64,000 nucleotides of DNA from JAOAPG01 sp963791575 (GTDB lineage: Bacteria; Acidobacteriota; Terriglobia; Terriglobales; Acidobacteriaceae): assembly GCA_963791575.1 (NCBI GenBank), contig CAWBSY010000002.1, positions 248,001-312,000 of the forward strand, given 5' to 3'. A program made the position numbers and the translations under genes. Below are positions 17,213-26,922 of this stretch, piece by piece (positions within the stretch are counted from its first letter, which is position 1; every line of letters starts with the position of its first letter). The notes below the pieces were generated by a model. That model did not search any database. It was given only the letters and a program-made list of their open reading frames with translations, and was not told the origin of the DNA.

Positions 17213-20200
17213 TCAATCTCCAGTAGCAGGTTGCTCCTCGGGAATTGGGTTGCCGATTTTATATTTCTCAAATTTCTTGGCCAGCCGGTCGAAATACAAA
17301 TAAACGACAGGCGTGGTAAACAATGTGAGCGCCTGACTCACGATCAGGCCGCCGACGATCGTAATTCCTAGAGGATGACGCAACTCCGATCCCGTGCCGC
17401 TGCCAAGAGCAAGAGGCAAGCCTCCGAGCAAAGCTGCCATGGTCGTCATCATGATGGGACGGAAGCGCAACAGGCAGGCTTGATAGATCGATTCCTCGGG
17501 TGACTTACCTTCAACCCGCTCAGCTTCCAGAGCGAAGTCGATCATCATGATTGCGTTTTTCTTCACAATTCCAATCAGCAGAATAATTCCGATCAAGCCA
17601 ACTACTCCGAGATCGTTGCCCGTGAGTAGCAGAGCCAGAATGGCTCCCACACCAGCTGAGGGTAGCGTCGAAAGAATTGTGATCGGATGAATGTAGCTTT
17701 CGTACAACACTCCCAAGACGATGTACACGGTCACAATGGCGGCAACGATCAGCCATGGCTCGGACGACAGCGAGTTTTGAAACGCTGCCGCAGTTCCTTG
17801 AAAGCTGGTGTGGATGCTGGGCGGAAGCCCAATCTCTTGCTCCGCCGCGTCAATCGCCTTGGTCGCGTCCCCCAGCGATTTTCCATTGGCCAAATTGAAA
17901 GAGAGCGTAACCACTGGGAACTGTCCCTGATGATTGATCGCCAACGTTGTGTTGGAAGTCTGCATGTGCGTGAAAGCGGAAAGCGGCACTTGCGTTCCAG
18001 TTCCCGATTTCACATAAAGATCTCTCAGCGCGCCAGGATTTTGCTGGAATTGCGGATTGACTTCCATCACCACGTGATACTGATTTAACTGCGTGAAGAT
18101 AGTCGAGACTTGCCTTTGTCCGAAAGCGTCATAGAGTGTGTTGTCCACTGACGCCGGCGGAATACCCAGACGCGAAGAGGTATCTCGATCAATTACGACA
18201 TCTGCCTGTAGTCCGCCGTTCTGTTCGTCTGTTGCGACATCGAGCAACTCGGGCAAAGTACGCAGCTTTGCTACTAACTGCGCAGAATATTTTTCCAGCT
18301 CCTGCGCATCGGCATCTTCCATCGAGTACTGGTACTGCGTGCGGCTGACTCGGTCCTCCACCGTGAGGTCCTGCACCGGCTGCATGTAGAGCGTTATGCC
18401 TTCTACCTGTTGGGCTAGCTGTGGCGTTAACCTGCGAATGATGTCGGTCGCGGAAGCTTTGCGCTGATCGCGCGGCTTGAGATTGATCTGGATACGCCCG
18501 CTGTTCGGCGTAAGGTTAGTTCCGTCTACTCCTATAAAGGAAGACAAGCTGGCGACATCGGGATCTTTCAAGATGACACGAGCCAAGCCTTGTTGCCGCT
18601 CCGCCATTGCCGAAAAGGATGTGTTTTGAGGGGCATCAGAGATGCCGAGAATGAGTCCGGTATCCTGCACCGGAAAGAAGCCCTTGGGCACGATGATGTA
18701 CAGAAATAGTGTCAGTACTAACGTGCCGACCGTCACGAGCAATGTGGTGGTCTGATGCCTTAGAACAAACTTTAGCGAGCTGCCATACCATTCGATAACT
18801 TTGTTGTAGAAATTTTCTGAAGCTCTGTAGAAACGGCTCTCGTGCTCAGGATCTTTTGGCTTGAGCAGCTTCGCGCACATCATCGGCGTCAAGCTCAACG
18901 AAACAGCCGCGGAAACCAAAATGGTCACAGCGAGCGTCACCGCAAACTCGCGGAAGAGCCGGCCAACGATATCCGCCATGAATAGCAGCGGAATCAAGAC
19001 TGCAATCAATGAGACCGTAAGCGATACGATCGTAAATCCGATTTGCCCTGCGCCTTTCAACGCAGCATCAAGAGGCGAATCTCCTTCTTCCAGAAAACGA
19101 TCGATGTTTTCGATCATTACGATGGCGTCATCGACAACGAACCCGGTCGAAATGGTAAGCGCCATCAATGTGAGATTGTTGAGGCTGTATCCGAGTAGGT
19201 ACATCACCCCGAAAGTTCCGACAATCGAGAGCGGCACGGCAACGCTGGGAATAATAGTCGCGTAGACGTTCCGCAAGAAAAGGAAGATCACCATCACAAC
19301 CAGAGCGATGGTGAGCATGAGTTCGAACTCGACGTCTTTCACGGAAGCGCGGATCGTTTCCGTGCGATCGGTGAGAATCGAAACTTTGACCGCACCGGGC
19401 AGGGACGCTTGAAGCTGAGGCAACAACTTCTTGATCCTGTCTACCACGCCAATAATATTGGCGCCCGGTTGACGCTGGATGTTGACGATCACCGCTGGAT
19501 CGGTATTCATCCATGCGGCCTGCATCGTATTCTCGACGCCGTCCGTCACCGTCGCAACATCCGACAGCCGGACTGGCGAACCGTTGCGATAAGCCACGAT
19601 CACCGGGCCATATTGCTGGCCGGATGTGAGCTGGTCATTTGCCGCGATGGTGAAAGATTGGCGTGGCCCATTCAGTGTTCCTTTAGCTTGATCAACGTTA
19701 GTCGCGGCCAACGCTGTCCGAACATCCTCCAGGCTTAATCCATAAGCCGCAAGAGCCGTGGGATTCGTCTGGATTCTCACCGCAGGCTTTTGACCTCCGC
19801 TAATCGAGACAAGTCCCACGCCCGTGACCTGAGAGATCTTCTGCGCCATTTGCGTGTCGGCGAGATCCTCAACTTTTGAGAGCGGCAGCGTGTTGGAGGT
19901 CAGCGCTAAAGTCAGGATCGGCGTATCCGCAGGATTGACCTTGCTGTAGATGGGCGGATTCGGCAGGTTCGCGGGTAGATAAGTTTGTGCCGCATTGATC
20001 GCCGCCTGCACTTGCTGCTCTTCGATATCGATGCTCTGATCGAGAGCAAACTGAAGAGTGATCACCGATGCGCCAAACGAACTTGTTGACGTCATTTGGC
20101 TAAGGCCCGGCACTTGTCCGAACTGGCGCTCGAGCGGTGCTGTCACCGAGGACGCCATCACATCCGGATCGGCCCCGGGATAAAAAGTCATCACCTGGAT

Positions 20201-20332
20201 GGTGGGATAGTCAACTTCGGGCAGCGCGGAAACCGGTAGCTGACGATAGGCCACAATCCCAACAAGCATGATTGCGACCATCAGCAACGCGGTTGCGACA
20301 GGCCGAAGAATAAAGAGCCGCGACGGGTTCAT
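17213..20332 (-). CDS. mdtB: RND multidrug efflux permease, MdtB-like
   Basis: A 1039-residue RND permease very close in pattern to MdtB: PSRLFILRPVATALLMVAI at the N-terminus, LPVSALPEVDYPTIQV and ATPLERQFGQ-type segments, and GFVVDDAIVMIENIDRF in the membrane relay region. Its start overlaps the stop of the adaptor gene by four bases (ATGA), and mdtC follows after 24 bases, so the three are certainly one operon. The presence of two different permeases fits the known MdtB2C heterotrimer. Confidence 0.93.
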   Translation of the reverse strand: MNPSRLFILRPVATALLMVAIMLVGIVAYRQLPVSALPEVDYPTIQVMTFYPGADPDVMASSVTAPLERQFGQVPGLSQMTSTSSFGASVITLQFALDQSIDIEEQQVQAAINAAQTYLPANLPNPPIYSKVNPADTPILTLALTSNTLPLSKVEDLADTQMAQKISQVTGVGLVSISGGQKPAVRIQTNPTALAAYGLSLEDVRTALAATNVDQAKGTLNGPRQSFTIAANDQLTSGQQYGPVIVAYRNGSPVRLSDVATVTDGVENTMQAAWMNTDPAVIVNIQRQPGANIIGVVDRIKKLLPQLQASLPGAVKVSILTDRTETIRASVKDVEFELMLTIALVVMVIFLFLRNVYATIIPSVAVPLSIVGTFGVMYLLGYSLNNLTLMALTISTGFVVDDAIVMIENIDRFLEEGDSPLDAALKGAGQIGFTIVSLTVSLIAVLIPLLFMADIVGRLFREFAVTLAVTILVSAAVSLSLTPMMCAKLLKPKDPEHESRFYRASENFYNKVIEWYGSSLKFVLRHQTTTLLVTVGTLVLTLFLYIIVPKGFFPVQDTGLILGISDAPQNTSFSAMAERQQGLARVILKDPDVASLSSFIGVDGTNLTPNSGRIQINLKPRDQRKASATDIIRRLTPQLAQQVEGITLYMQPVQDLTVEDRVSRTQYQYSMEDADAQELEKYSAQLVAKLRTLPELLDVATDEQNGGLQADVVIDRDTSSRLGIPPASVDNTLYDAFGQRQVSTIFTQLNQYHVVMEVNPQFQQNPGALRDLYVKSGTGTQVPLSAFTHMQTSNTTLAINHQGQFPVVTLSFNLANGKSLGDATKAIDAAEQEIGLPPSIHTSFQGTAAAFQNSLSSEPWLIVAAIVTVYIVLGVLYESYIHPITILSTLPSAGVGAILALLLTGNDLGVVGLIGIILLIGIVKKNAIMMIDFALEAERVEGKSPEESIYQACLLRFRPIMMTTMAALLGGLPLALGSGTGSELRHPLGITIVGGLIVSQALTLFTTPVVYLYFDRLAKKFEKYKIGNPIPEEQPATGD

Positions 20333-21678
20333 TGCGCTTGCGATCCCGATGTTCTAGCTGAAGAGTTGGTGCCAACAGAAGTGTTGCCTGGTGAAGCTGC
20401 CGATTGCGGCGAGGTCGCCGGAGCTGTGCTTCCCCGCGATGTACTACCCGACGGCGCAGTTCCCGCGGCTTGTTGAGGTTGACTTCCCTGACCTTGGAAA
20501 TGCGGTTCGACTTTACTGCCCGCCTGCAGTTTGTCCTGACCGTCAGTTACAACCACTTCGTTCGCAGCAACGCCGCTCGAAACTACCGAGTTGTTGTTTT
20601 GCGTGAAGGCAATGGTTACCGGACGCAGGTCGACAGTCTTGTCCTGCTTCATCACAAATACGTAGGTTCCTTGAGGGCCGCGTTGAACTGCCGCCGCGGG
20701 GATTACGAGAGCATTCTTCTGAGTGTCCAACTGAAGACGAATATTTACGAACTGGTTCGGCCAAAGCATGTTGTCTTTATTATCGAAAACACCTTTGAGT
20801 TTTGCCGTTCCGGTAGTCTGGTCAATCTGATTATCAATAGTCAGCAGCTTTCCGGCGGCGAGCTTGGTTTGATCGTCGCGACTGTAAGCATCGACTGGAA
20901 GGGTGCCTTTCGCCATGTGCTGTGCTACCGCCGGAAGATTATCTTCCGGCAAGGTGAAGATGACGGTAATGGGTTGAAGCTGAGTGACCACCAGCATAGG
21001 CGTGGTATCAGTGGCGTGGACAATGTTGCCGGGATCCACTTGCCTCAAGCCGACTCGTCCAGTCACCGGAGAAGTGATGTGGCAATAAGTTAATTGCAGC
21101 TTGGCATTGTCTACCGTTGCCTGATCGTTTCTTACCGCACCATCTAGCTGATCGACAGTAGAGGCTTGAGTATCCACTTGCTGCTGCGACATCGCTCCGG
21201 AGTTCTGCAGCAGCCCCTTGAATCGCGTGAGATTCAGTCGAGCATCGCGCAGCGAAGCCTGATCCTTGAAAAGCTGCGCCTGTGCCTGTTCGAGTTGAAC
21301 CTGGAAGGGACGAGGATCGATTACAGCGAGCAGATCGCCCTGTTTTACGTTCTGTCCTTCTCTGAAATTTACTTGTACCAACTCGCCATCGACGCGACTC
21401 TTCACGCTCACGGTATAGAACGCCGTCACCGAGCCGAGGCCGCTCAAATAATAAGGAACATTCTCAACTTGGACGGGGGTCACTGTGACAGGCATCACAC
21501 CCGGTCCGCCAGATCTCGATGCCGCAGGTTTCGGATCTGAACTGGCGCAACCCAGCCAAGACGCACAGACCGCTAAGAGAATTACGAGGACTACTTTTGC
21601 CGAATTCGTGAGGTGACCGGCGCGCTTGTGAATCGGATTTGCATCGCACAACCTGCGCGCCAGAGAAGCATCTGTCAT
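20329..21678 (-). CDS. mdtA: RND efflux periplasmic adaptor, MdtA-like
   Basis: A 449-residue membrane-fusion protein linking the RND permease to an outer-membrane channel. After an N-terminal hydrophobic anchor with a possible lipobox ending WLGC, the chain has the usual order: beta-barrel and lipoyl parts (VKSRVDGELVQVNFREGQ, GDLLAVIDPRPFQVQLEQA), an alpha hairpin, the second lipoyl half (YCHITSPVTGRVGLR), and a membrane-proximal domain. The last ~60 residues are low-complexity Ser, Thr, Gly, Gln and Ala, a common trait in MdtA. ATG 21678 has GAGG upstream. First gene of the operon; no TolC-type gene is adjacent. Confidence 0.93.
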   Translation of the reverse strand: MTDASLARRLCDANPIHKRAGHLTNSAKVVLVILLAVCASWLGCASSDPKPAASRSGGPGVMPVTVTPVQVENVPYYLSGLGSVTAFYTVSVKSRVDGELVQVNFREGQNVKQGDLLAVIDPRPFQVQLEQAQAQLFKDQASLRDARLNLTRFKGLLQNSGAMSQQQVDTQASTVDQLDGAVRNDQATVDNAKLQLTYCHITSPVTGRVGLRQVDPGNIVHATDTTPMLVVTQLQPITVIFTLPEDNLPAVAQHMAKGTLPVDAYSRDDQTKLAAGKLLTIDNQIDQTTGTAKLKGVFDNKDNMLWPNQFVNIRLQLDTQKNALVIPAAAVQRGPQGTYVFVMKQDKTVDLRPVTIAFTQNNNSVVSSGVAANEVVVTDGQDKLQAGSKVEPHFQGQGSQPQQAAGTAPSGSTSRGSTAPATSPQSAASPGNTSVGTNSSARTSGSQAQ

Positions 21679-21991
21679 TCAGTAACCTCGCGTGAGGAAG
21701 GAGAGAAGAATTTCATAATTGAGTCAAATGCTCCCATGTAGATTGGACGCCTTCGGCAGAGTACAAGATGCGAAATTGTGGATGTGGGGCTATATAACAG
21801 CTCTCGCTTAAAGCCAACGACAGCTTAATTTTACGATGAATTGAGTAAGATGAAGCAGCACCAACCATAACTTCATTTTTATTTACAATTCTTTACCCGA
21901 TTCACCATAGCTTCCACCCGTAGCAACGATCAACACTTTCACGTGATATCCTGCGTCAGCCTTTTTGACAGCGATATACCGAACGATCCCA
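21679..21991. other. Divergent intergenic region between mdtA and the GNAT gene
   Basis: About 310 bases, AT-rich around 21700-21890, which must hold the mdtABC promoter on the minus strand and that of the GNAT gene on the plus strand. I see no ORF and no regulator gene adjacent; no convincing operator palindrome stood out. Confidence 0.5.
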
Positions 21992-22900
21992 ATGCCGCTG
22001 ATCACTCCCAAATCCATCCTCATTCGTGATCTAGAGGGCTTTGAAGACTTCGCCAAAGTGGAAGCCTTGGAGCAAGAAATCTGGGACATGTCTGACCGCG
22101 ACGTCCTGCCCAGCGCAATGAGCATTGCCAGCCAGGGGGCCGGCCATATTTGGCTCGGAGCCTTTGATGGGAACGAACTAGTGGGATTCGCATTCGGCTT
22201 TTTCGGAGTTGAGCAAGGGCAGCTCACCGTGCACTCGCACATGGTGGGAGTACGCCAGCAATATCAAGATTCGAAACTGGGATACAAGCTGAAACTCGCC
22301 CAGCGTGATCGCGCCATGGCGCAGCGGATACGCGGTCCTCGCGGAGTGGATCTGAGGATTAACACCATGACCTGGACCTTCGATCCTCTGCAAAGTCGAA
22401 ATGCTCATTTCAACTTCATGAAACTGGGAGTAGTTTCGGATACTTACAAGACAGATTTCTATGGGCCGGAAACTTCCAGCATTTTGCATCGCAATGGAAC
22501 GGATCGGCTCTGGGTCAAGTGGCCTCTCACGAGTCGCCGGGTAGAGGCTCGTCTACAAAATAAGCAAAACCGGTCAGAGGTCCTGGATGCACTCTCGACT
22601 GTGGCGCCGCTGGTTCAATTCAATGGAGACGGAAAGCCAGCCACAGGCAATTTGACCGAGGCCTTACAACGGCAAAGGATCGCGATTGAGATTCCGAGCG
22701 ACATTGTTGCCGTTGAAAGAAAAGATCCAGAACTGGCCCGCGAATGGCGGACCGTAACTCGGTGGGCATTTACCGAAGCTTTGGGAGCGGGATTCTTCGT
22801 TGCGGAATTTTGCCGCACGATTCGAGGCCAGCAAGGGCCGGGAGCGTACCTTCTCGAGAAAGGAAAGATGGAGGAGTTCGTCCCGGAAATGGTCCAGTAG
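21992..22900 (+). CDS. GNAT-superfamily protein (COG3375-like)
   Basis: A 302-residue protein of the predicted GNAT acetyltransferase group COG3375. Visible family segments are QEIWDMSDRDVLP, HSHMVGVRQQYQDSKLGYKL (acetyl-CoA pyrophosphate loop region) and NTMTWTFDPLQSRNAHFN, with FYG later on. Such proteins are often found beside o-succinylbenzoate or amino-acid racemase genes, but here none is adjacent. I use ATG 21992 rather than an in-frame TTG at 21965. Substrate unknown. Confidence 0.85.
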   Translation: MPLITPKSILIRDLEGFEDFAKVEALEQEIWDMSDRDVLPSAMSIASQGAGHIWLGAFDGNELVGFAFGFFGVEQGQLTVHSHMVGVRQQYQDSKLGYKLKLAQRDRAMAQRIRGPRGVDLRINTMTWTFDPLQSRNAHFNFMKLGVVSDTYKTDFYGPETSSILHRNGTDRLWVKWPLTSRRVEARLQNKQNRSEVLDALSTVAPLVQFNGDGKPATGNLTEALQRQRIAIEIPSDIVAVERKDPELAREWRTVTRWAFTEALGAGFFVAEFCRTIRGQQGPGAYLLEKGKMEEFVPEMVQ

Positions 22901-22970
22901 TTGCGGATAAGATGCGGTTCTTCTTCTCTCTTGCAAAACTCTTGTCTCTTGCCAAAGTCTTGCGAGCACA

Positions 22971-23004
22971 GAGCTGAGAGCCGACGGCTGACAGCTTCTT
23001 TTTC
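22971..23004 (+). terminator. Probable terminator after the GNAT gene
   Basis: AGCTGAGAGCC and GGCTGACAGCT form a stem with a GAC loop and two central mismatches, followed by TTCTTTTTCTC. It lies 71 bases after the GNAT stop. Confidence 0.5.
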
Positions 23005-23106
23005 TCGGCTATCCCTTCGCCTAAAGACCACTGAACCAGTTACAATCGTCCCGCTATAATTTCCACGGCGCACAATTCATAGAAGCATTTGCTTGCGAGG
23101 AAAGTA

Positions 23107-25089
23107 ATGTCCAATAGCGTTTCTACTACCAGCCCGAGCACCAATATCGATTCGGTCCTGCAGGAACAGCGAAAATTTGAATGTCCCGAAAAGTTTCGCG
23201 AACAGGCTCATATTCAGAGCTATGAAGAGTATGAGCGCATCTATCGCGAGTCGGTGGAGCAGCCGGAGAAGTTTTGGGCAGGCATTGCGGAAGAGCTGCA
23301 TTGGTTCAAGAAATGGGACAAGGTTCTCGAGTGGAATAATCCATGGGCGAAGTGGTTTGTCGGCGGCCAGCTCAATCTTTCTTACAACTGCCTCGATCGT
23401 CACGTTCAAACCTGGCGCAAGAACAAAGCCGCAATCATTTGGGAAAGTGAACCGGGCGAGATCCGCACACTCACTTATCAACAGCTGCATCGCGAAGTTC
23501 AGAAATTCTCCAATGCGCTGAAGACACTCGGCGTGAAAAAGGGAGATCGCGTCGCCATCTACATGGGAATGACGCCGGAACTGCCAATAGCCATGCTCGC
23601 TTGCGCGCGTATTGGCGCTCCGCATACGGTAGTGTTTGGCGGGTTCTCTTCGAATGCGCTGGTCGATCGCATCCACGATTCGGAGGCTGTCGCGGTCATC
23701 ACGCAAGACGGATCATATCGGCGCGGTACCGAAGTAAAGTTATATCCCGCAGTCGAAGAGGCGCTGAAGTCCTGTCCGTCGGTGAAGAATGTTGTCGTCT
23801 ACAAGCGAACCGGAACGCCGATTAATTTTCAATCCGGACGCGATCATTGGTGGCATGAGTTGATGGCCAGTGCCTCCGACGAGTGTCCGGCTGAGCCTCT
23901 CGACTCCGAGCATCCGCTCTACATCCTTTATACGTCGGGCACAACCGGCAAGCCGAAGGGTGTCGTGCACACGACCGGAGGCTATTCGGTCGGCACCTAT
24001 CTGACAACGAAATGGGTCTTCGATCTGAAAGAGGAAGACACCTACTGGTGTACGGCAGACATCGGATGGGTGACCGGCCACAGTTATATCGTCTACGGCC
24101 CGTTGCAGAACGGCGCGACTAGCTTGATGTATGAAGGCGCTCCGAATTTTCCTGAGCAGGATCGTTTCTGGAGCATCATCGACCGTCACAAAGTGAATAT
24201 GTTCTATACCGCGCCAACCGCGATTCGCACATTTCTCAAGTGGGGAGATCAATGGCCGAAGCGGCATAAACTCGACAGCCTGCGCTTGCTAGGCACCGTC
24301 GGCGAGCCCATCAATCCCGAAGCCTGGATGTGGTACCGCGAAGTGATCGGTCACGACCGTTGTCCTATCGTCGACACCTGGTGGCAAACGGAAACCGGGC
24401 ACATCATGATCGCGCCGCTTCCCGGTGCAATCGCAACCAAGCCAGGCTCGGCGACTCGGCCTATTCCCGGCATCGTGGCTGAAATAGTTGACATGCATGG
24501 CAAGCCGGTGCCGGACGGCTCAGGAGGATTTCTGGTCATCAGCAAACCTTGGCCGGGAATGCTGCGCACCATCTATGGCGATCCCGATCGTTATGTACAG
24601 CAATACTGGTCGCAGATTCCGGGCATGTACTTCACCGGCGACGGCGCCCGCAAAGATAAAGATGGATATTTCTGGATCATGGGCCGCGTCGATGATGTGA
24701 TCAACGTCTCCGGCCATCGATTGAGCACCATGGAAGTAGAGTCCGCGCTGGTGGCGCATGAAGCCGTCGCCGAAGCTGCCGTCGTAGGACGTCCTGATGA
24801 GCTGAAGGGGCAAGCCATTTCAGCTTTCGTCTCGCTCGAACACGGACGAACTCCCTCGCCAGAATTGAAAGAAGAGTTGCGCAAGTGGGTGGCGAAAGAA
24901 ATCGGAGCGATGGCGAAGCCAGACGACATCCGCTTCACCGATTCTCTGCCGAAGACGCGCAGCGGAAAAATTATGCGAAGGTTGTTGCGCGAGCTGGCAA
25001 CCAGCGGAGAAGTAAAAGGCGACACGACAACACTGGAAGATCTGAGTGTGATCGCAAGGTTGAAAGAGAAAGAGGGCGACGAAGGATAG
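23107..25089 (+). CDS. acs: Acetyl-CoA synthetase
   Basis: A 660-residue AMP-forming acetate:CoA ligase, converting acetate, ATP and CoA to acetyl-CoA. Adenylation motifs are YTSGTTGKPKGVVHTTGG and the Acs-specific WCTADIGWVTGHSYIVYGPL; the hinge GRVDDVINVSGHRL and the C-terminal KTRSGKIMRR, whose Lys is the usual acetylation target, are all present. Length and order match Acs. GAGGAAA precedes ATG 23107; a TTG at 23089 is in frame but less likely. Monocistronic in appearance. Confidence 0.96.
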   Translation: MSNSVSTTSPSTNIDSVLQEQRKFECPEKFREQAHIQSYEEYERIYRESVEQPEKFWAGIAEELHWFKKWDKVLEWNNPWAKWFVGGQLNLSYNCLDRHVQTWRKNKAAIIWESEPGEIRTLTYQQLHREVQKFSNALKTLGVKKGDRVAIYMGMTPELPIAMLACARIGAPHTVVFGGFSSNALVDRIHDSEAVAVITQDGSYRRGTEVKLYPAVEEALKSCPSVKNVVVYKRTGTPINFQSGRDHWWHELMASASDECPAEPLDSEHPLYILYTSGTTGKPKGVVHTTGGYSVGTYLTTKWVFDLKEEDTYWCTADIGWVTGHSYIVYGPLQNGATSLMYEGAPNFPEQDRFWSIIDRHKVNMFYTAPTAIRTFLKWGDQWPKRHKLDSLRLLGTVGEPINPEAWMWYREVIGHDRCPIVDTWWQTETGHIMIAPLPGAIATKPGSATRPIPGIVAEIVDMHGKPVPDGSGGFLVISKPWPGMLRTIYGDPDRYVQQYWSQIPGMYFTGDGARKDKDGYFWIMGRVDDVINVSGHRLSTMEVESALVAHEAVAEAAVVGRPDELKGQAISAFVSLEHGRTPSPELKEELRKWVAKEIGAMAKPDDIRFTDSLPKTRSGKIMRRLLRELATSGEVKGDTTTLEDLSVIARLKEKEGDEG

Positions 25090-25133
25090 GATCTTTGCTG
25101 CCCGTTCCGCAAAATTTAATTCACTGAGAAGAT

Positions 25134-25594
25134 TCACCTCTGGCGTGCCTCAGCTTCGGCCAGCCACCCCCGGCGCAGCTTCTCGGACGGGATGCTCGAC
25201 AAGTAAGGCTTGATATCGAGAATCGGCGTCCCATCCAGCATATCGACGCCTCGAACATGCAGCTCAATGCCTTCGCGGCCACGCAGCTCGACGGTTGTCA
25301 GTCCAATCGGATTCGGGCGTCGCGGAGACCGAGTCGCAAACACACCATGCGGCCGATTGTCGGACGGCGGCGTACCGACCAAATCGGATCCCCGCAATTC
25401 AACTTAGGCGATCTATCGAACTCCCAGATCACGATGAGATGCGAGAAGCCCTCAATGTCAGTGAGCCCCGGCTCAAACTCCGGCAGAATCTTGAGCACGC
25501 CATCGGCATCGTGTTTTGCACCCAAACCCTTAGGAATCTCGCCCGTATCCTTGTAAGGACTACTAACAAATCCAATCGGCCGCGAAGTAAACAT
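25134..25594 (-). CDS. trmO: tRNA m6t6A37 methyltransferase TrmO (TsaA), frame-broken
   Basis: Two minus-strand frames together give one TrmO/TsaA protein of about 153 residues. The first (25594 to about 25390) starts FTSRPIGFVSSPYKDTGEIP and reaches FSHLIVIWEFDRSPKLN; the second (about 25393 to 25134) continues with DNRPHGVFATRSPRRPNPIG, the family signature, and ends near SEKLRRGW. The break falls in a run of four C (G on the coding strand) at 25390-25393; one more base would restore the frame. TrmO methylates t6A37 of tRNA-Thr using S-adenosylmethionine. It is either a real pseudogene or a homopolymer sequencing error. Confidence 0.85.
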
Positions 25595-25656
25595 ATGGAA
25601 TAGTGCCTCCGGTTTCCATATTAGTGCGAGTATTCCTTGTTCATCTAATTCCCGAG

Positions 25657-25688
25657 GGGTGCCCCGTTCAAGCTTCGCTTGGGCGGGG
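25657..25688. repeat. REP hairpin C, upstream of the RAYT gene
   Basis: A 32-base element that is the exact reverse complement of hairpin D at 26284-26315. It has a GGGTG tail, outer stem CCCCG/CGGGG, internal bulge, and inner stem CAAGC/GCTTG around TTC. It lies 55 bases before the transposase start. Confidence 0.9.
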
Positions 25689-25743
25689 CTTTTGATGTAT
25701 ATCCGTCACAGACTGAATCCTACCCATGAAATAGACTCCACCG

Positions 25744-26304
25744 ATGCCTTGGGGCCTCAAACGCTTCCATGAAACGCGTCAGCTCCACTTCTTAACATTC
25801 AGTTGTTACAAACGCCAGCCAAACTTCAGAACTGTCGCGTCTCGTGGCACCTTCGAATCCGCGCTGGAACGCGTTCGACAACACTACGGGTTATGCGTCT
25901 ACGGCTATATAGTCATGCCCGAGCACGTACACATGTTGGTAAGTGAACCAGAACATGGAACATTGGCGCAAGCTATGCAATCACTGAAGCAGGGAGTTGC
26001 GCGGACGCTCGCGCTACGAGCCACGGACTCTTTCTGGCAAGCCCGCTACTATGATTTCAACCTCTGGAGTGAACACAAGTTCGTGGAAAAGCTTCGTTAT
26101 ATACATCGGAATCCGGTGGAACGCGGATTAGTCGCACATCGCGAGGATTGGGCTTGGAGTAGTTTTCGTCATTATCTGAACGGTGAGGCGGGAACCGTAG
26201 AGATCGAATCGCAGTGGACAGCACGAAAGCGAGAGCGAACTGGAATTGTTCCTACCGTACGGGCGCGGCCAGTCCCAAAAAATCCCCGCCCAAGCGAAGC
26301 TTGA
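25744..26304 (+). CDS. REP-associated tyrosine transposase (RAYT), IS200-like Y1 family
   Basis: A 186-residue single-strand-specific HUH nuclease. The metal-binding motif is EHVHMLV (His61, His63) preceded by YGYIVMP, and the catalytic tyrosine is Tyr119 in EKLRYIHRNPVERGLV; WAWSSFRHY follows, all classic for RAYTs. RAYTs cut and join DNA at REP hairpins and are thought to spread them. It is bracketed by perfectly identical inverted 32-base REP copies (25657-25688 and 26284-26315). The downstream REP overlaps the gene: the last codons, reading NPRPSEA and stop, lie in the hairpin. ATG 25744 lacks a strong ribosome binding site. Confidence 0.95.
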   Translation: MPWGLKRFHETRQLHFLTFSCYKRQPNFRTVASRGTFESALERVRQHYGLCVYGYIVMPEHVHMLVSEPEHGTLAQAMQSLKQGVARTLALRATDSFWQARYYDFNLWSEHKFVEKLRYIHRNPVERGLVAHREDWAWSSFRHYLNGEAGTVEIESQWTARKRERTGIVPTVRARPVPKNPRPSEA

Positions 26305-26315
26305 ACGGGGCACCC
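26284..26315. repeat. REP hairpin D, overlapping the RAYT 3' end
   Basis: Exact reverse complement of hairpin C. It begins with CCCCGCCCAAGCGAAGCTTG and ends CGGGGCACCC. The TGA stop of the RAYT lies inside the element, so the transposase C-terminus is encoded by its own REP substrate. Confidence 0.9.
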
Positions 26316-26503
26316 TGAGGAGTAGATTGACACTCAACAGTGTGGCTCGCCCAGTACCCCCCGGAACTTTTTCCCTCCCACATCCGTATCCTCTGCTGAC
26401 ATTTAGCCTCGCGTCTTTTTGTCCACGCAACAACGATGTAGGGCGCAGGTTTAACAGCGGGCTTAAGAGCACGGACTTCAGAGCAAACGCAGAGGAGCAG
26501 ACC

Positions 26504-26860
26504 ATGAGCGGAGACCTAACTGGATTGGTTGCTGTAATCATGATTTTTGGAATTCCGGTCGCCGGAATGTACACCTTTTACCGCGTGCGCAAACTACGCA
26601 CCGAAGAACGCATCGCTGCCATAGGACGCGGCGTCAGTGTTCCGATGGGGCCGGAACTTTCGCATGCGGCCCAATCGCGGCGCGCGGGCATCCTTCTGGT
26701 AACAGGTGCGCTCGGATACATCACCACATTCGGCTTGATCGCGCGAATCGAGAATGACGCTGACATCTGGTGCGCTGCCGCTTTTGGCATTATCCCGTTA
26801 GCTGTTGGCATCGGCTATTTCCTCGATTCCACACTGGTCCGCCACGACTTGCACGCTTAA
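26504..26860 (+). CDS. Small membrane protein, DUF6249-like
   Basis: A 118-residue protein with an N-terminal membrane segment (LTGLVAVIMIFGIPVAGMYT), a short basic cytoplasmic part (YRVRKLRTEERIAAIGRG), and two further hydrophobic segments (LLVTGALGYITTFGLI and AAFGIIPLAVGIGYFL). This resembles the DUF6249 group of small membrane proteins, of unknown function. GAGGAG precedes ATG 26504; the longer in-frame ORF starting at 26246 overlaps the REP element and is not credible. Monocistronic. Confidence 0.75.
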   Translation: MSGDLTGLVAVIMIFGIPVAGMYTFYRVRKLRTEERIAAIGRGVSVPMGPELSHAAQSRRAGILLVTGALGYITTFGLIARIENDADIWCAAAFGIIPLAVGIGYFLDSTLVRHDLHA

Positions 26861-26922
26861 AGCAGCTGTGGAAACGCTGTTAGCAAGTTCGCGTTAAAAC
26901 CTAGCCGAAGCCTTACTCCCCA

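Noticed and set aside
26246..26503. In-frame extension of the small membrane protein upstream of 26504
   Set aside because: It would start within the RAYT/REP D region, has no ribosome binding site and encodes a non-conserved leader.
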